Made by a program: the position numbers and the translations under genes. This document shows positions 1-10,081 of a DNA stretch of 64,000 nt, piece by piece. Every line of letters starts with the position of its first letter. The first letter of the stretch is position 1. Under the pieces are notes generated by a model. That model was not told where the DNA came from and did not search any database. It saw nothing but the letters and a program-made list of their open reading frames with translations. Source of the DNA: Geodermatophilus pulveris (GTDB lineage: Bacteria > Actinomycetota > Actinomycetes > Mycobacteriales > Geodermatophilaceae); the NCBI RefSeq assembly GCF_900188375.1, contig NZ_FZOO01000001.1:496001-560000 (forward strand), written 5' to 3'.

Positions 1-19
1 CGTGCACACCACCGACTGA
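1..19 (+). CDS. 3' end of an upstream gene (partial, tentative)
   Basis: Bases 2-19 read Val-His-Thr-Thr-Asp followed by TGA, ending 35 bases before the cyclase start. This would fit the last codons of a gene lying outside the window on the same strand. Too short to identify; the reading frame is a guess based only on the stop codon. Confidence 0.25.
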
Positions 20-54
20 CCCCGCTGCCGGCCGCACCCCGGGACCCCGACGCC

Positions 55-1107
55 GTGACCGACCCCGACGACCCCCGCGAGGCGCTGCTGCGCGTGCTCC
101 TGGGCGGTCCGCGCCGGTACACCCGCCTGCAGGTCGGCGCGATGGCGGGCATGCCCCCCGAGCGCACCCGTCGGCTGTGGCGGGCGCTGGGCTTCCCGGA
201 CGCCGCCGACGACGACCAGGTCTTCACCGACGCGGACGTGCAGGCGCTCGCCCTGCTCTCGGCACTGATCGACACCGGCTTCGTCGACGAGGACTTCGAG
301 GCGTCGATCATCCGGGCGATGGCGCAGTCGCTGTCCCGTCTCGCCGACTGGCAGACCGACCTGCTCGCCGACGTGCTCGCCCGCGACGACGCGAGAGGGG
401 AGACCCCGATCGACCCGCAGCGGGCGGTGGAGGGCACCCGCCGGCTGCTGCCGCTGCTGCGGGCGCTGCAGGACTACGTGTGGCGGCGCCACCTGGCCGC
501 CAACGCCGAGCGGCTGCTGGCCAGCGCCGGCGGCGACCGCCGCGAGCTGGCCGTGGGCTTCGCCGACCTGGTCGGCTACACCAGCCGCAGCCGCGGCATG
601 GCCGGCCGCGAGCTCGGCGCGATGGTGGAGGACTTCGAGGGCACGGCCGCCGAGGTCATCGCCCGGCACCGCGGGCGGGTCGTCAAGACGGTGGGGGACG
701 GCGTCCTCTACACCGCCGTCTCGGCGATCGACGCCGTCGAGATCGGGCTGGAGCTGCCGGAGACCTGGCAGACCGGCGACCGGCCGCCGCTGCGGGTCGG
801 CGCGGCCTACGGCACCGTGCTCACCCACCTCGGCGACGTCTACTCGCCGGTGGTGAACCTGGCCAGCCGGCTGACCTCGCTCGGCCGGCCGGGGGCGCTG
901 CTCGTCGACCGCGAGCTGGCCCGGCGGCTGCGCGGGCTGCCCCGCTACCGGGTGCGGCCGCTGCGCCGGGTGTCGGTGCGCGGCTACGACGAGCTGCAGC
1001 CCTGGCTGGTGCGCCGCCGGCCGGCGGGGGAGGCCGACCTGGCGCTGGAGGGCATGCTCGACGAGATGGCCGACGACGTCCTGGAGGACGACCTCGACGA
1101 CGGATGA
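55..1107 (+). CDS. Class III adenylate cyclase with N-terminal regulatory domain
   Basis: 350-residue cytosolic protein predicted to make cAMP from ATP. Residues about 1-155 form a helical domain (RRYTRLQVG near the start) like the autoinhibitory domain of the mycobacterial pH-sensing cyclase Rv1264. Residues about 165-320 are the cyclase catalytic domain. Visible catalytic residues are metal-binding Asp171 (FADLVGYT) and Asp215 (TVGDG), substrate Lys211, adenine-selecting Asp261 (GDVYSPVVN), and the transition-state pair Asn268 and Arg272 (NLASR). All canonical residues are present, so the enzyme should be an active homodimer making cAMP rather than cGMP. Starts at GTG. The acidic C-terminal tail is not conserved in the family as I know it. 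No membrane segment is visible. Confidence 0.88.
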   Translation: MTDPDDPREALLRVLLGGPRRYTRLQVGAMAGMPPERTRRLWRALGFPDAADDDQVFTDADVQALALLSALIDTGFVDEDFEASIIRAMAQSLSRLADWQTDLLADVLARDDARGETPIDPQRAVEGTRRLLPLLRALQDYVWRRHLAANAERLLASAGGDRRELAVGFADLVGYTSRSRGMAGRELGAMVEDFEGTAAEVIARHRGRVVKTVGDGVLYTAVSAIDAVEIGLELPETWQTGDRPPLRVGAAYGTVLTHLGDVYSPVVNLASRLTSLGRPGALLVDRELARRLRGLPRYRVRPLRRVSVRGYDELQPWLVRRRPAGEADLALEGMLDEMADDVLEDDLDDG

Positions 1108-1155
1108 GGGAACCCGGTCGCGCCGGCCCGGGCCGGGGAGGCACCCTGGTGCCTC

Positions 1156-2794
<1,639 letters not shown>

Positions 2795-2796
<2 letters not shown>

Positions 2797-2852
2797 AGGA
2801 CCCCGTCCTCCTCACGCCTCGCACGCTCGGCGCGGGCCTCGGGACGGGGCCG
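2795..2852 (+). repeat. Nested-hairpin repeat, copy a
   Basis: Outer arms GGACCCCGTCC and GGACGGGGCC enclose an inner stem CGCC (2815-2818) / GGCG (2829-2832) with loop TCGCACGCTC. It begins inside the stop codon of the ABC-F gene and covers the 3' end of the convergent acyltransferase gene, so it may terminate transcription in both directions. Member of the seven-copy family described in the findings. Confidence 0.75.
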
Positions 2853-3531
2853 GGCCGGCGCCGTCCTCCTCGAGGACGGCGGCGACCGCGTACTCGGCGG
2901 TCGTCGCCAGCTCCTCGGCCGTCGCGCCCGCGGAGGACAGCGCCGGCAGCAGGTGCACCTCGACCACCGTGCCGGGGGAGGCGGTGGCCAGCCAGCGGAC
3001 CGCAGCGACCGCGGAGCGGCCCGCCGGCGGCGGGGTCGCCGGGCCGCGCCAGCGCACGGCGACCGGGCACACCGCGGCGCCGGTCTCCACGGCGGCGGCG
3101 AACAGCGCGGGGGAGAAGCGGCCCAGGCCCCTGCCGTCCGGCCGGCCGGCCTCGGGGCGGGCGCTGACCGGCGTCCCGGCGCGCAGCGCGATGGCGACCC
3201 GGGCGGAGACCGCCGGCACGACGGGCACGGGCACGCCGGCCAGCCGCTCCGGGCCGCCGGCCACCGCGGCGGCGGGGACGGCGGTGAGCAGGGCCAGCGG
3301 GTCCAGCGCGGTGACGGCGTTGGACACCAGGAGCGGACCGGTGCCGGTGCGCGGCCAGGCCGACGCGGGGGCGCGGACCTCGACGCGCACGCCGAGGCCG
3401 GTGAGCAGTCGGGCGGCGCCGCACACGCTGCGGCGGCGACGGCCGCCGACCGGCGGGCGCAGCCGCCCGGCGGCGACGGTGGCCCCGACCCGGATCCACG
3501 CGGGACCGGATGCGGCGGTGGGTGCGGTCAC
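2812..3531 (-). CDS. PlsC-like acyltransferase with degenerate catalytic motif
   Basis: About 239 residues, resembling the actinobacterial 1-acyl-glycerol-3-phosphate acyltransferase group. The acceptor-pocket region LGRFSPALFAAAVETG and the following VCPVAVRW strand are typical. The catalytic HX4D box is altered: the segment reads NAVTALD, so Ala72 sits where His is expected while Asp77 is kept. The 'PEGT' box is also changed (RPEAGRPDG). The enzyme may be inactive or have another role. GTG at 3531 is preferred to the longer frame because GGAGG sits 4 bases upstream. The 3' end overlaps repeat copy a. Confidence 0.6.
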   Translation of the reverse strand: MTAPTAASGPAWIRVGATVAAGRLRPPVGGRRRRSVCGAARLLTGLGVRVEVRAPASAWPRTGTGPLLVSNAVTALDPLALLTAVPAAAVAGGPERLAGVPVPVVPAVSARVAIALRAGTPVSARPEAGRPDGRGLGRFSPALFAAAVETGAAVCPVAVRWRGPATPPPAGRSAVAAVRWLATASPGTVVEVHLLPALSSAGATAEELATTAEYAVAAVLEEDGAGPAPSRGPRRACEA

Positions 3532-3545
3532 GGTGCCTCCCCGGA

Positions 3546-3584
3546 CGCTCGGCGGACCCGGGTGGGTCCGCTCGCCGCCGAGCG
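3546..3584 (-). terminator. Nested hairpin downstream of the GNAT/phaC operon
   Basis: CGCTCGGCGG (3546-3555) pairs with CCGCCGAGCG (3575-3584). Inside it CGGACCC (3553-3559) pairs with GGGTCCG (3564-3570). It lies between the end of the GNAT gene and the start of the acyltransferase, both on the minus strand. No U-tract follows, which is usual for high-GC actinobacterial terminators. Confidence 0.45.
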
Positions 3585-3666
3585 TGACGGGCACAGGTGT
3601 CCGCAGGGTGACGCTGAGTGGTCGGCGACGGGGCGGTCCGTGGACGACCCGCCGTCGGCGCTCCGC

Positions 3667-4209
3667 TCAGGACGGGGTGCCGAGCGTGTCGGCGAGCCCG
3701 ACCGCGCGCATGCCGGCCCAGGTGTCGCCGACGTGGTGGGCCAGCACCATGAGGTCGCGCAGCCGCCCGTCCCGGTCGCGGATGTGGTCGACCAGCAGTG
3801 CCTCGCCGGTGAACCCCAGCCCGGTGAACAGGGCCAGCGCCGCGGCCTGGTCGGGGACGACCTCGACGACCAGCTTGGTCAGCCCGGCCTCGAGCGCCTG
3901 CACCATGGCGTGCCGCGCCAACTGCCGGCCCAGCCCGGCCCCGCGGCCGGCGGGGGCGACCACGAGCCGCACCTCGCCCACGTGGTCCGACCAGCCCGGC
4001 AGCCGCAGGACCGCGACGTAGCCGAGGACCCGCCCGCCGTCCACCGCTGCCCAGCGGTGCACCCCGGGAGAGCCGGCCGCCCAGCCGCGGACGACGGCGG
4101 CGTCGGCGACGTCCTCCCGGATGGAGGTGCGGTCGCCCTCGGGCAGTTCCGCGGTGAAGCGGACGAGCGCGTCGCCGTGCGCCTCGGTGAGGGGGACGAC
4201 GTCAGCCAC
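3667..4209 (-). CDS. GNAT family N-acetyltransferase
   Basis: 180 residues with the GNAT fold. The acetyl-CoA pyrophosphate loop is seen as VVAPAGRGAGLGRQL (R/Q-x-x-G-x-G/A type), followed by a helix and the C-terminal strand around ALALFTGLGFTGEALLVDHI. The substrate cannot be read from the sequence. Its start overlaps the 3' end of the PHA synthase gene by 8 bases, so the two are almost certainly co-transcribed and translationally coupled. A role near PHA or acyl-CoA metabolism is only suggested by this position. Confidence 0.75.
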   Translation of the reverse strand: MADVVPLTEAHGDALVRFTAELPEGDRTSIREDVADAAVVRGWAAGSPGVHRWAAVDGGRVLGYVAVLRLPGWSDHVGEVRLVVAPAGRGAGLGRQLARHAMVQALEAGLTKLVVEVVPDQAAALALFTGLGFTGEALLVDHIRDRDGRLRDLMVLAHHVGDTWAGMRAVGLADTLGTPS

Positions 4210-5332
4210 CGGCGGCCTCCCGGGCGGCGGCGCCGGTCAGCGGGTCGCTGCGCCGGCGGGTGAAGTCGATGATCGTCGGCACCGTCGTCCGGGCGGCCGT
4301 CCGGCCGACCACCAGGCCCATGTGCCCGGCCGGCAGCCGCAGCTCGTGCCGGTCGGGGGAGCCGACCAGGTCGACCAGCGGCGCGGTCGCCCGGGGCGGG
4401 ACGATGTGGTCCCGGTCGGCGCGCACGGTCAGGAACGGCACCCGGACGTCGGACAGGTGCACCCGGTCGCCGCCCACCGTCAGCCGGTCGGTGACCATCC
4501 CGTTGTCGCGGACGAGCATCCGCACCGTCTGCTCCGCGGCCGCCCCGGGGAAGGGCACGTGGTCGTCGGCCCAGCCGGTCATGGCCTGGTAGCCGGCGAC
4601 GTACTCGTCGTTCCAGAGCCGCTCCCACAGCGTCACGTAGCGGGTGACCTCCGCGGTCGGGGTCAGGGCGCGGAAGCCCTGGACGACGACCCGCGGCGGG
4701 ACGTTGCCGTCGGCGTCGAGGACGTCGGCGACCTCCAGCCCGCCCACCCGGAACAGGTCGGCCAGCGGGCCCATGTGCCGGAAGTCCACCGGGGTGGCCA
4801 GCACGGTGAGGCTGCGCAGCGGCGCGTCCGGGTGGTGCGCGGCGTAGAGCAGCGACAGGTCCCCGCCGAAGCAGTAGCCGAAGAGGGTCACCTCGTCGGC
4901 GCCGGAGACCTCCAGCACCCGCTGCACCCCGGCCGGGACGTAGTCGTCGACGTAGTCCTCGAGGGTGTTGGCGGCGTCCCGCTCGTCGGGTTCGCCCCAG
5001 TCCAGCAGGTACACGTCGAAGCCGGCCTCCAGCAGCTGCTCGACGAAGCTGTTGCCCGGGGTGAGGTCCAGGACGTAGCTGCGGCTGACCAGGCTGAACA
5101 CGACGAGCAGCGGCGGGGAGTACCGCACCCTGTCGCTGCGGTAGTGCCACAGCTGGGTGCGGCCCCGCTGCCACACGACGTCCTTGGGCGTCTGGCCGAC
5201 GTGCGGCCGGTCGACGCCGCTGACCAGTTTGAGGCCGTTACGGGCGCGCAGGGCGTTGCGCTCGACGTCGCGCCGGACGCGGTCGAGGACCGTCTGCGCG
5301 CTCGGGACGGTCGGCCGGGGCACGGTCGGCAT
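4202..5332 (-). CDS. phaC: Poly(3-hydroxyalkanoate) synthase-like alpha/beta hydrolase (PhaC)
   Basis: 376 residues. The lipase-like box reads GYCFGG, with nucleophilic Cys154 in place of the Ser of ordinary hydrolases, which is diagnostic for PHA synthases. The acid is in RADRDHIVPP and the catalytic His in GHMGLV, completing Cys-Asp-His. Length matches class III catalytic subunits (about 350-380) rather than class I (about 600). It would polymerise (R)-3-hydroxyacyl-CoA on the surface of storage granules. ATG start supported by GAGGAG 5 bases upstream. That start lies inside the preceding phasin-like gene, giving a 95-base overlap. Confidence 0.85.
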   Translation of the reverse strand: MPTVPRPTVPSAQTVLDRVRRDVERNALRARNGLKLVSGVDRPHVGQTPKDVVWQRGRTQLWHYRSDRVRYSPPLLVVFSLVSRSYVLDLTPGNSFVEQLLEAGFDVYLLDWGEPDERDAANTLEDYVDDYVPAGVQRVLEVSGADEVTLFGYCFGGDLSLLYAAHHPDAPLRSLTVLATPVDFRHMGPLADLFRVGGLEVADVLDADGNVPPRVVVQGFRALTPTAEVTRYVTLWERLWNDEYVAGYQAMTGWADDHVPFPGAAAEQTVRMLVRDNGMVTDRLTVGGDRVHLSDVRVPFLTVRADRDHIVPPRATAPLVDLVGSPDRHELRLPAGHMGLVVGRTAARTTVPTIIDFTRRRSDPLTGAAAREAAGG

Positions 5333-5660
5333 CGGTCTCCTCGGGGGTGTCGCGGCGGGCGGGCCCGGGGTCGAGGCGCCCCGCCTCCAGCTGCAGGGCC
5401 AGCCGGCGGACCTCGCGGTCCAGCGCGCCGACCTGGGCCCGCAGCCGGCTGACGTCGCTGGCGGCCGGCAGGTCGACCAGGTGCCAGAAGCCGGTCGTCA
5501 CCCCGCGGACCCCGCCGCGGGCCGCGGTGACCGCGCGGCGGGCCAGGGCAGCGCCCACGGCGAAGGTCTCGGAGCGGACGAACTCCTCGGCCTGCGGGGT
5601 CACCCGCCGCTCGACGGCATCGAAGGCCTGCCGCCACAGCGGCGCGCCGGGGTCTGCCAC
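5238..5660 (-). CDS. Phasin-like / PHA synthase accessory protein
   Basis: 140 residues, no membrane segment. Residues about 55-95 form an amphipathic coiled coil (SRLRAQVGALDREVRRLALQL) of the type seen in phasins and in PhaE/PhaR accessory subunits. The last 45 residues are Pro/Arg/Asp-rich and probably disordered. It is first in the operon with phaC and GNAT. GTG start supported by GGGAGG directly upstream. The 3' third overlaps phaC in another frame. The functional call is an inference from context plus coiled-coil character; sequence similarity alone would be weak. Confidence 0.55.
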   Translation of the reverse strand: MADPGAPLWRQAFDAVERRVTPQAEEFVRSETFAVGAALARRAVTAARGGVRGVTTGFWHLVDLPAASDVSRLRAQVGALDREVRRLALQLEAGRLDPGPARRDTPEETDADRAPADRPERADGPRPRPARRRAQRPARP

Positions 5661-5799
5661 GGGTCCTCCCGCCGGTCCGGTACGGGTCCGGCCCCTACCC
5701 GGGTGCCGGGTGGTCTACCCCACGGTCGGGCCGGGCGTGGGGTGGCGGGCCGGCGTCCGGGGCGACAGGCTCGGCCTCCCGACGACGACAGGAGCGCAG

Positions 5800-6570
5800 G
5801 TGGCGAACAGCACGGTCCTCGACATGTTCCGGCTCGACGGCAGGGTGGCGATCGTGACCGGGGCGTCCTCGGGCCTCGGTGCGGTCTTCGCCCGCGCGCT
5901 GGCCGAGGCCGGCGCCGACGTCGCGCTCGGCGCCCGCCGCGAGGACCGGCTGGCCGGCACGCGGGCGGCGGTGGAGGAGGCCGGGCGGCGGGCGGTCACG
6001 GTGCGCACCGACGTGTCCCGGCCCGAGGACTGCCAGGACCTGGTGGACGCCGCGATGGCGGAGTTCGGGAAGGTCGACGTCCTGGTGAACAACGCCGGCG
6101 TCGGCACTGCCGTGCCGGCGACCCGCGAGACGCCCGAGCAGTTCCGCTCGGTCATCGACGTCAACCTCAACGGCTGCTACTGGATGGCGCAGGCCTGCGC
6201 GCGGGTCATGCAGCCGGGCAGCTCGATCGTGAACATCTCCAGCATCCTGGGGCTGACCACCGCCGGGCTGCCCCAGGCCGCCTACGCGGCGAGCAAGGCC
6301 GGGCTGATCGGGCTGACCCGCGACCTGGCCCAGCAGTGGACCGCCCGCAAGGGCATCCGGGTCAACGCGCTGGCCCCGGGCTTCTTCGAGTCGGAGATGA
6401 CCGACCAGTACCCGGAGGGCTACCTCGAGGGGCAGCTGTCCCGGGTGCTGGCCGGCCGCAAGGGTGACCCGATGGAGCTCGCCGCGGCGCTGGTGTTCCT
6501 GGTGAGCGACGCGGGCGGCTACGTCACCGGGACCACGCTGCCGGTCGAGGGCGGCATGCTCACCAGCTGA
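5800..6570 (+). CDS. Short-chain dehydrogenase/reductase (SDR)
   Basis: 256 residues, classical SDR. The cofactor motif TGASSGLG is followed by ADVALGARRED, where the basic residues after beta-2 favour NADP(H). NNAG, the catalytic Ser of NISSIL, and YAASK (Tyr and Lys) complete the active site. PGFFESEMTD is the usual post-catalytic loop. GTG at 5800 is chosen because AGGAG lies 5 bases upstream; the open frame continues further 5' without an RBS. It is divergent from the phasin/phaC operon. It could supply (R)-3-hydroxyacyl-CoA like PhaB, but its sequence does not prove the substrate. Confidence 0.8.
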   Translation: MANSTVLDMFRLDGRVAIVTGASSGLGAVFARALAEAGADVALGARREDRLAGTRAAVEEAGRRAVTVRTDVSRPEDCQDLVDAAMAEFGKVDVLVNNAGVGTAVPATRETPEQFRSVIDVNLNGCYWMAQACARVMQPGSSIVNISSILGLTTAGLPQAAYAASKAGLIGLTRDLAQQWTARKGIRVNALAPGFFESEMTDQYPEGYLEGQLSRVLAGRKGDPMELAAALVFLVSDAGGYVTGTTLPVEGGMLTS

Positions 6571-6600
6571 CCGGCGGTCGCCCGACACCCGGGTCGACAG

Positions 6601-6648
6601 GATGCGCGGGTGTGGAGGTCCCGCCGCTGGACCTGCACCCCGCGCATC
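6601..6648. terminator. Bidirectional hairpin between the SDR gene and tRNA-Arg
   Basis: GATGCGCGGG (6601-6610) pairs with CCCGCGCATC (6639-6648), with further pairing inside (GGAGGTCC against GGACCTGC). It lies between convergent units, the SDR on plus and the tRNA on minus. Confidence 0.55.
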
Positions 6649-6660
6649 GTGGCGCGGCGG

Positions 6661-6732
6661 TGCCCCCGGCAGGATTCGAACCTGCGCACCCGCCTCCGGA
6701 GGGCGGTGCTCTATCCCCTGAGCTACGGGGGC
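6661..6732 (-). tRNA. tRNA-Arg (anticodon CCG)
   Basis: The minus strand reads a full cloverleaf. The acceptor stem is GCCCCCG / CGGGGGC with discriminator A. The D-arm is TAGCTCAGGGGATAGAGC. The anticodon stem-loop has CCGCC / GGCGG around CTCCGGA, anticodon CCG. The T-arm is GCAGGTTCGAATCCTGC. CCA is not encoded. It decodes CGG, a common Arg codon in such a genome. The arginyl-tRNA synthetase gene begins about 1.7 kb away. Confidence 0.95.
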
Positions 6733-6791
6733 TCTGCGGTGGGGCGCGGACGAACCTACCAGCCCCGACGTGGCGTCCCGACGGCGGTGCG

Positions 6792-7427
6792 TCAGGGCGC
6801 GGGGAGCGGGGTGCCGCCCCGGGCGGCGAGCATCCGCTCCATCGTGGTCACCTCGGCCGCCTGCGTCTCGGCGACCGTGCCGGCCAGCCCGGCGACCGCC
6901 GGGACGGCGGCGTGCTCGGCGGCGTACCGCGCCATGTCGTAGCCGCCCTGGTGGTGGCGGATCATCAGCCGCAGGAACTCGCGGTCGAACCCCACCCCGG
7001 ACAGCGAGCGCAGCCGGGCCAGCTCCTCCTCGGTGGCCATCCCGGGCATCAGGCCGCCGTCCGCGGTGTGCCCGCCGTGCGCCCCCATCCAGGCCATGGT
7101 CTCCCCGGCCGTCGGCGGCAGGCCCCACAGCGCGAGCCAGCCCTGCATGCGCCCGACCTGGTTCTGCTGGGTCTCGGCGATGTCGAACGCCAGCCGGCGG
7201 ACCTCCGGGTCGGTGCTGCGCTCCAGCGCCGCGTTGGCCATCTCCACGCCCTGCAGGTGGTGCCGGGCCATGTCGCGGGAGAAGCCGGCGGCCACCGAGT
7301 CCGCGGCCGGGGCCGGCTCGCCGCGGCCGATGCCCAGCGCCACGGCGGCGCCACCGCCGATGAGCAGCAGCCCGACGGCGATGACGGCCAGCAGGACCAC
7401 CCGCAGGGGGCCGCGCGCCGGGGTCAC
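6792..7427 (-). CDS. DUF305 family exported protein
   Basis: 211 residues with an N-terminal membrane anchor or signal (residues about 8-32). Two paired His motifs follow, typical of DUF305: FSRDMARHHLQGVEMA and FLRLMIRHHQGGYDMA. Met and His are abundant. DUF305 proteins have a ferritin-like helical fold and often occur with copper or redox genes, but no activity is established here. The GTG start overlaps the stop of the DUF3105 gene (GTGA), so the two are coupled. Confidence 0.8.
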   Translation of the reverse strand: MTPARGPLRVVLLAVIAVGLLLIGGGAAVALGIGRGEPAPAADSVAAGFSRDMARHHLQGVEMANAALERSTDPEVRRLAFDIAETQQNQVGRMQGWLALWGLPPTAGETMAWMGAHGGHTADGGLMPGMATEEELARLRSLSGVGFDREFLRLMIRHHQGGYDMARYAAEHAAVPAVAGLAGTVAETQAAEVTTMERMLAARGGTPLPAP

Positions 7428-8203
7428 GGCGCGCCGGTCTCGGCCCCGGCCGTCGGCGTGGTCGGGGCGTCGCTCACGGGCGCCGCGGCGCCGCGGCTCT
7501 GGTCGTCGACGGTGAGCGGGTCGCCGGCGAACTGCGGGTTCTCACAGCTGGCGCCCGGCTCGGGGTAGAACTCCTGGTTGTAGGTCAGGAAGTCGGCGAA
7601 CTGCGTGATCCGCGGGTCATCGGCGGAGTCGACCTCCAGCTGGTGGTTCCACGACTGCAGGCTGATCGGGGAGTCCTGGCCGGGGTTGGGCGAGACCATC
7701 CGGCCGGACTCGCCGGCCAGGTCGGTCAGCGTGGCCAGCGCGTCCCCCTGGACGACCGCGGGGTCGTAGGTGACCCACACCGCGCCGTGCTCCAGGCTGT
7801 GCACGGCGTTCTCCTGCCGGATGGGCACGTCGTAGACGGTGCCCGTGCAGTCGGCCCACTCGCCGTCGTGCGGCCCGCCGACGGGCGGCGACTGCTCGTA
7901 GGTGACCGGGGTGGTGACGTGCTCCTGGCCGGCGGCGTAGTCGAAGGTCTGCACGCCGGGGATCTCGTCGACGCTGTCCACCCGGGCGGCCTCGGCCTGG
8001 TTGACCTGCGTGACGGCGTAGGCGAGCACGGCGACGGCGAAGACCGCGACGGCCACCGCGGCGGCGATCAGCCCCCACGGCCGCTGCGGCGCGACGACGT
8101 TCGTGACCGGCGGGCGGGTGCGACCGCCCCGGGGCCCGGCCGCGCCCTGCCGGCCGGCCCCGCCGCGCGTGCGGGCGGGCTCGGGCTTGCGGTCCTTGGC
8201 CAA
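7424..8203 (-). CDS. DUF3105 family membrane-anchored protein
   Basis: About 259 residues: a basic cytoplasmic N-terminus, one membrane helix (near WGLIAAAVAVAVFAVAVLAY), then an extracytoplasmic DUF3105 domain with its hallmark NAVHSLEHGAVWVTY and conserved Cys pair. Function is unknown, and pairing with DUF305 is common in actinobacteria. TTG at 8203 is preferred as start: GAGGAG lies about 6 bases upstream, whereas the more distal GTG at 8230 has no Shine-Dalgarno sequence. Confidence 0.75.
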   Translation of the reverse strand: MAKDRKPEPARTRGGAGRQGAAGPRGGRTRPPVTNVVAPQRPWGLIAAAVAVAVFAVAVLAYAVTQVNQAEAARVDSVDEIPGVQTFDYAAGQEHVTTPVTYEQSPPVGGPHDGEWADCTGTVYDVPIRQENAVHSLEHGAVWVTYDPAVVQGDALATLTDLAGESGRMVSPNPGQDSPISLQSWNHQLEVDSADDPRITQFADFLTYNQEFYPEPGASCENPQFAGDPLTVDDQSRGAAAPVSDAPTTPTAGAETGAP

Positions 8204-8407
8204 GGCCTCTCCTCGGTGCTCGGTGTGCACGGTGTGCGGCGCGCCCGCCGGTCGCGCCGGCCCGCCCGGCCGGCAGGGGCGCGCGGCGACGGCGCGCGGC
8301 GGTGCCGGGTCCCGAGTCTAGGTCGGCAGCCTGGGTGGACCCTGGGTGCGCCGGGCGTGGCGACGGCGGGGTGAGCAAGGCCGCACCGGGGGCGCAGGCG
8401 GCCTCAG

Positions 8408-8413
8408 TACGCT
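8408..8413 (+). promoter_or_regulatory. -10 element of argS (leaderless type)
   Basis: TACGCT ends 6 bases before the argS GTG. This spacing puts the transcription start at or next to the start codon, so the mRNA is probably leaderless. No Shine-Dalgarno sequence is seen. Confidence 0.45.
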
Positions 8414-8419
8414 CGTGCG

Positions 8420-10081
8420 GTGACACCCGAGCAGCTCCGCGACGTGGTCCGCACCGCCGTGGCCGCCGCCGTCGAGCGCGGCGGGCTGGCCGTGCCGGTC
8501 CCCGACGACGTCGTCGTCGAGCGCCCGAGGAACCCCGAGCACGGCGACTACGCCACCAACGTCGCGCTGCGCCTGGCCAAGCCCGCCGGGCAGCCGCCGC
8601 GCGCGGTCGCCGAGGCGGTCGCCGGGCGGCTGCGCGAGCAGCCCGGGATCGCCGCGGTCGACGTGGCCGGCCCCGGGTTCCTCAACGTCACCCTCGCCCG
8701 CGGCGCGCTGGGCCGGATCGCGGTCGACGCGGTCACCGCCGGGCCCGCCTACGGGCACACCGACGCCCTCGCCGGGCAGCGGCTGAACCTGGAGTTCGTC
8801 TCCGCCAACCCGACCGGCCCCGTGCACATCGGCGGCACCCGGTGGGCGGCGGTCGGCGACGCGCTCGGCCGCCTGCTGGAGGCCGCCGGCGCGACCGTGA
8901 CCCGGGAGTACTACTTCAACGACGCCGGGGCGCAGATCGACCGGTTCGCGCGCAGCCTCGTGGCGGCGGCGCACGGCGGGCCGGTGCCGGAGGACGGCTA
9001 CGCCGGCGACTACGTCGGCGAGATCGCCGCGCAGGTCGTCGCGGCCGAGCCCGGCGTGCTGGAGCTGCCCGAGGCCGACCAGCAGGAGCGGTTCCGGGTG
9101 CGCGGCGTCGAGCTGATGTTCGCCGAGATCAAGCGGACCCTCGCGGCGTTCGGCGTGCGGTTCGACGTCTACTTCAGCGAGCGCACGCTGCACGAGACAG
9201 GGGCCCTGGAGAAGGCCATCGCCCGGCTGCGGGAGAACGGCCACGTCTACGAGGCCGACGGCGCCACGTGGCTGCGCACCACCGACTTCGGCGACGACAA
9301 GGACCGGCCGCTGGTCAAGAGCGACGGCGACCCCACCTACTTCGCCGCCGACTGCGCCTACTACCTCGACAAGCGCTCCCGCGGCTTCGACAAGGTCGTG
9401 ATCATGCTCGGCGCCGACCACGCCGGCTACGTCGGCCGCTACCGGGCGCTGGTGGCGGCGGTCGGCGACGATCCCGACGCCAACCTGGAGATCCTGCTCG
9501 GCCAGCTGGTCAACCTGGTGCGCGACGGGCGGCCGGTCCGGATGAGCAAGCGGGCCGGCACCGTGGTGCTGCTCGAGGACCTCGTGGAGGCCGTCGGGGC
9601 CGACGCGGCGCGCTACGCGCTGGCGCGGGCCTCGGTCGACCAGCAGATCGACCTCGACCTCGACCTGTGGAGCCGGCAGACCAACGACAACCCGGTCTTC
9701 TACGTCCAGTACGCGCACGCCCGGATCTCCTCGGTGCTGCGCAACGCCGCCGACCTGGGCATCGCCCTCGGCGAGCCGGGCGACGTCGACACCGCGGTCC
9801 TGACCCACGAGCGGGAGAACGACCTGCTGCGGGCGCTCGGGGAGTTCCCGCGGGTGCTGACCTCGGCCGCGGAGCTGCGCGCCCCGCACCGGGTGGCCCG
9901 CCACCTGGAGGAGCTGGCCGGCACCTACCACCGGTTCTACGACTCCTGCCGGGTGCTGCCGCGCGGCGACGAGGAGACGACGCCGCTGACCGTCGCCCGG
10001 CTGTGGCTGTGCTCGGCGACCGCGGTCGTGCTGCGCAACGGCCTGGGCGTCCTCGGCGTGAGCGCCCCGGAGCGGATGTGA
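8420..10081 (+). CDS. argS: Arginyl-tRNA synthetase
   Basis: 553 residues, class I synthetase charging tRNA-Arg. The N-terminal Arg-tRNA recognition domain covers about residues 1-110. The HIGH-type motif is [12 protein letters not shown], and the KMSKS-type loop reads [10 protein letters not shown], after which the helical anticodon-binding domain reaches the C-terminus (about 430-553). First gene of a tightly coupled run argS-lysA-hom-thrC-thrB. Its stop overlaps the lysA GTG by 4 bases. The gene order matches M. tuberculosis. Confidence 0.97.
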   Translation: MTPEQLRDVVRTAVAAAVERGGLAVPVPDDVVVERPRNPEHGDYATNVALRLAKPAGQPPRAVAEAVAGRLREQPGIAAVDVAGPGFLNVTLARGALGRIAVDAVTAGPAYGHTDALAGQRLNLEFVSANPTGPVHIGGTRWAAVGDALGRLLEAAGATVTREYYFNDAGAQIDRFARSLVAAAHGGPVPEDGYAGDYVGEIAAQVVAAEPGVLELPEADQQERFRVRGVELMFAEIKRTLAAFGVRFDVYFSERTLHETGALEKAIARLRENGHVYEADGATWLRTTDFGDDKDRPLVKSDGDPTYFAADCAYYLDKRSRGFDKVVIMLGADHAGYVGRYRALVAAVGDDPDANLEILLGQLVNLVRDGRPVRMSKRAGTVVLLEDLVEAVGADAARYALARASVDQQIDLDLDLWSRQTNDNPVFYVQYAHARISSVLRNAADLGIALGEPGDVDTAVLTHERENDLLRALGEFPRVLTSAAELRAPHRVARHLEELAGTYHRFYDSCRVLPRGDEETTPLTVARLWLCSATAVVLRNGLGVLGVSAPERM

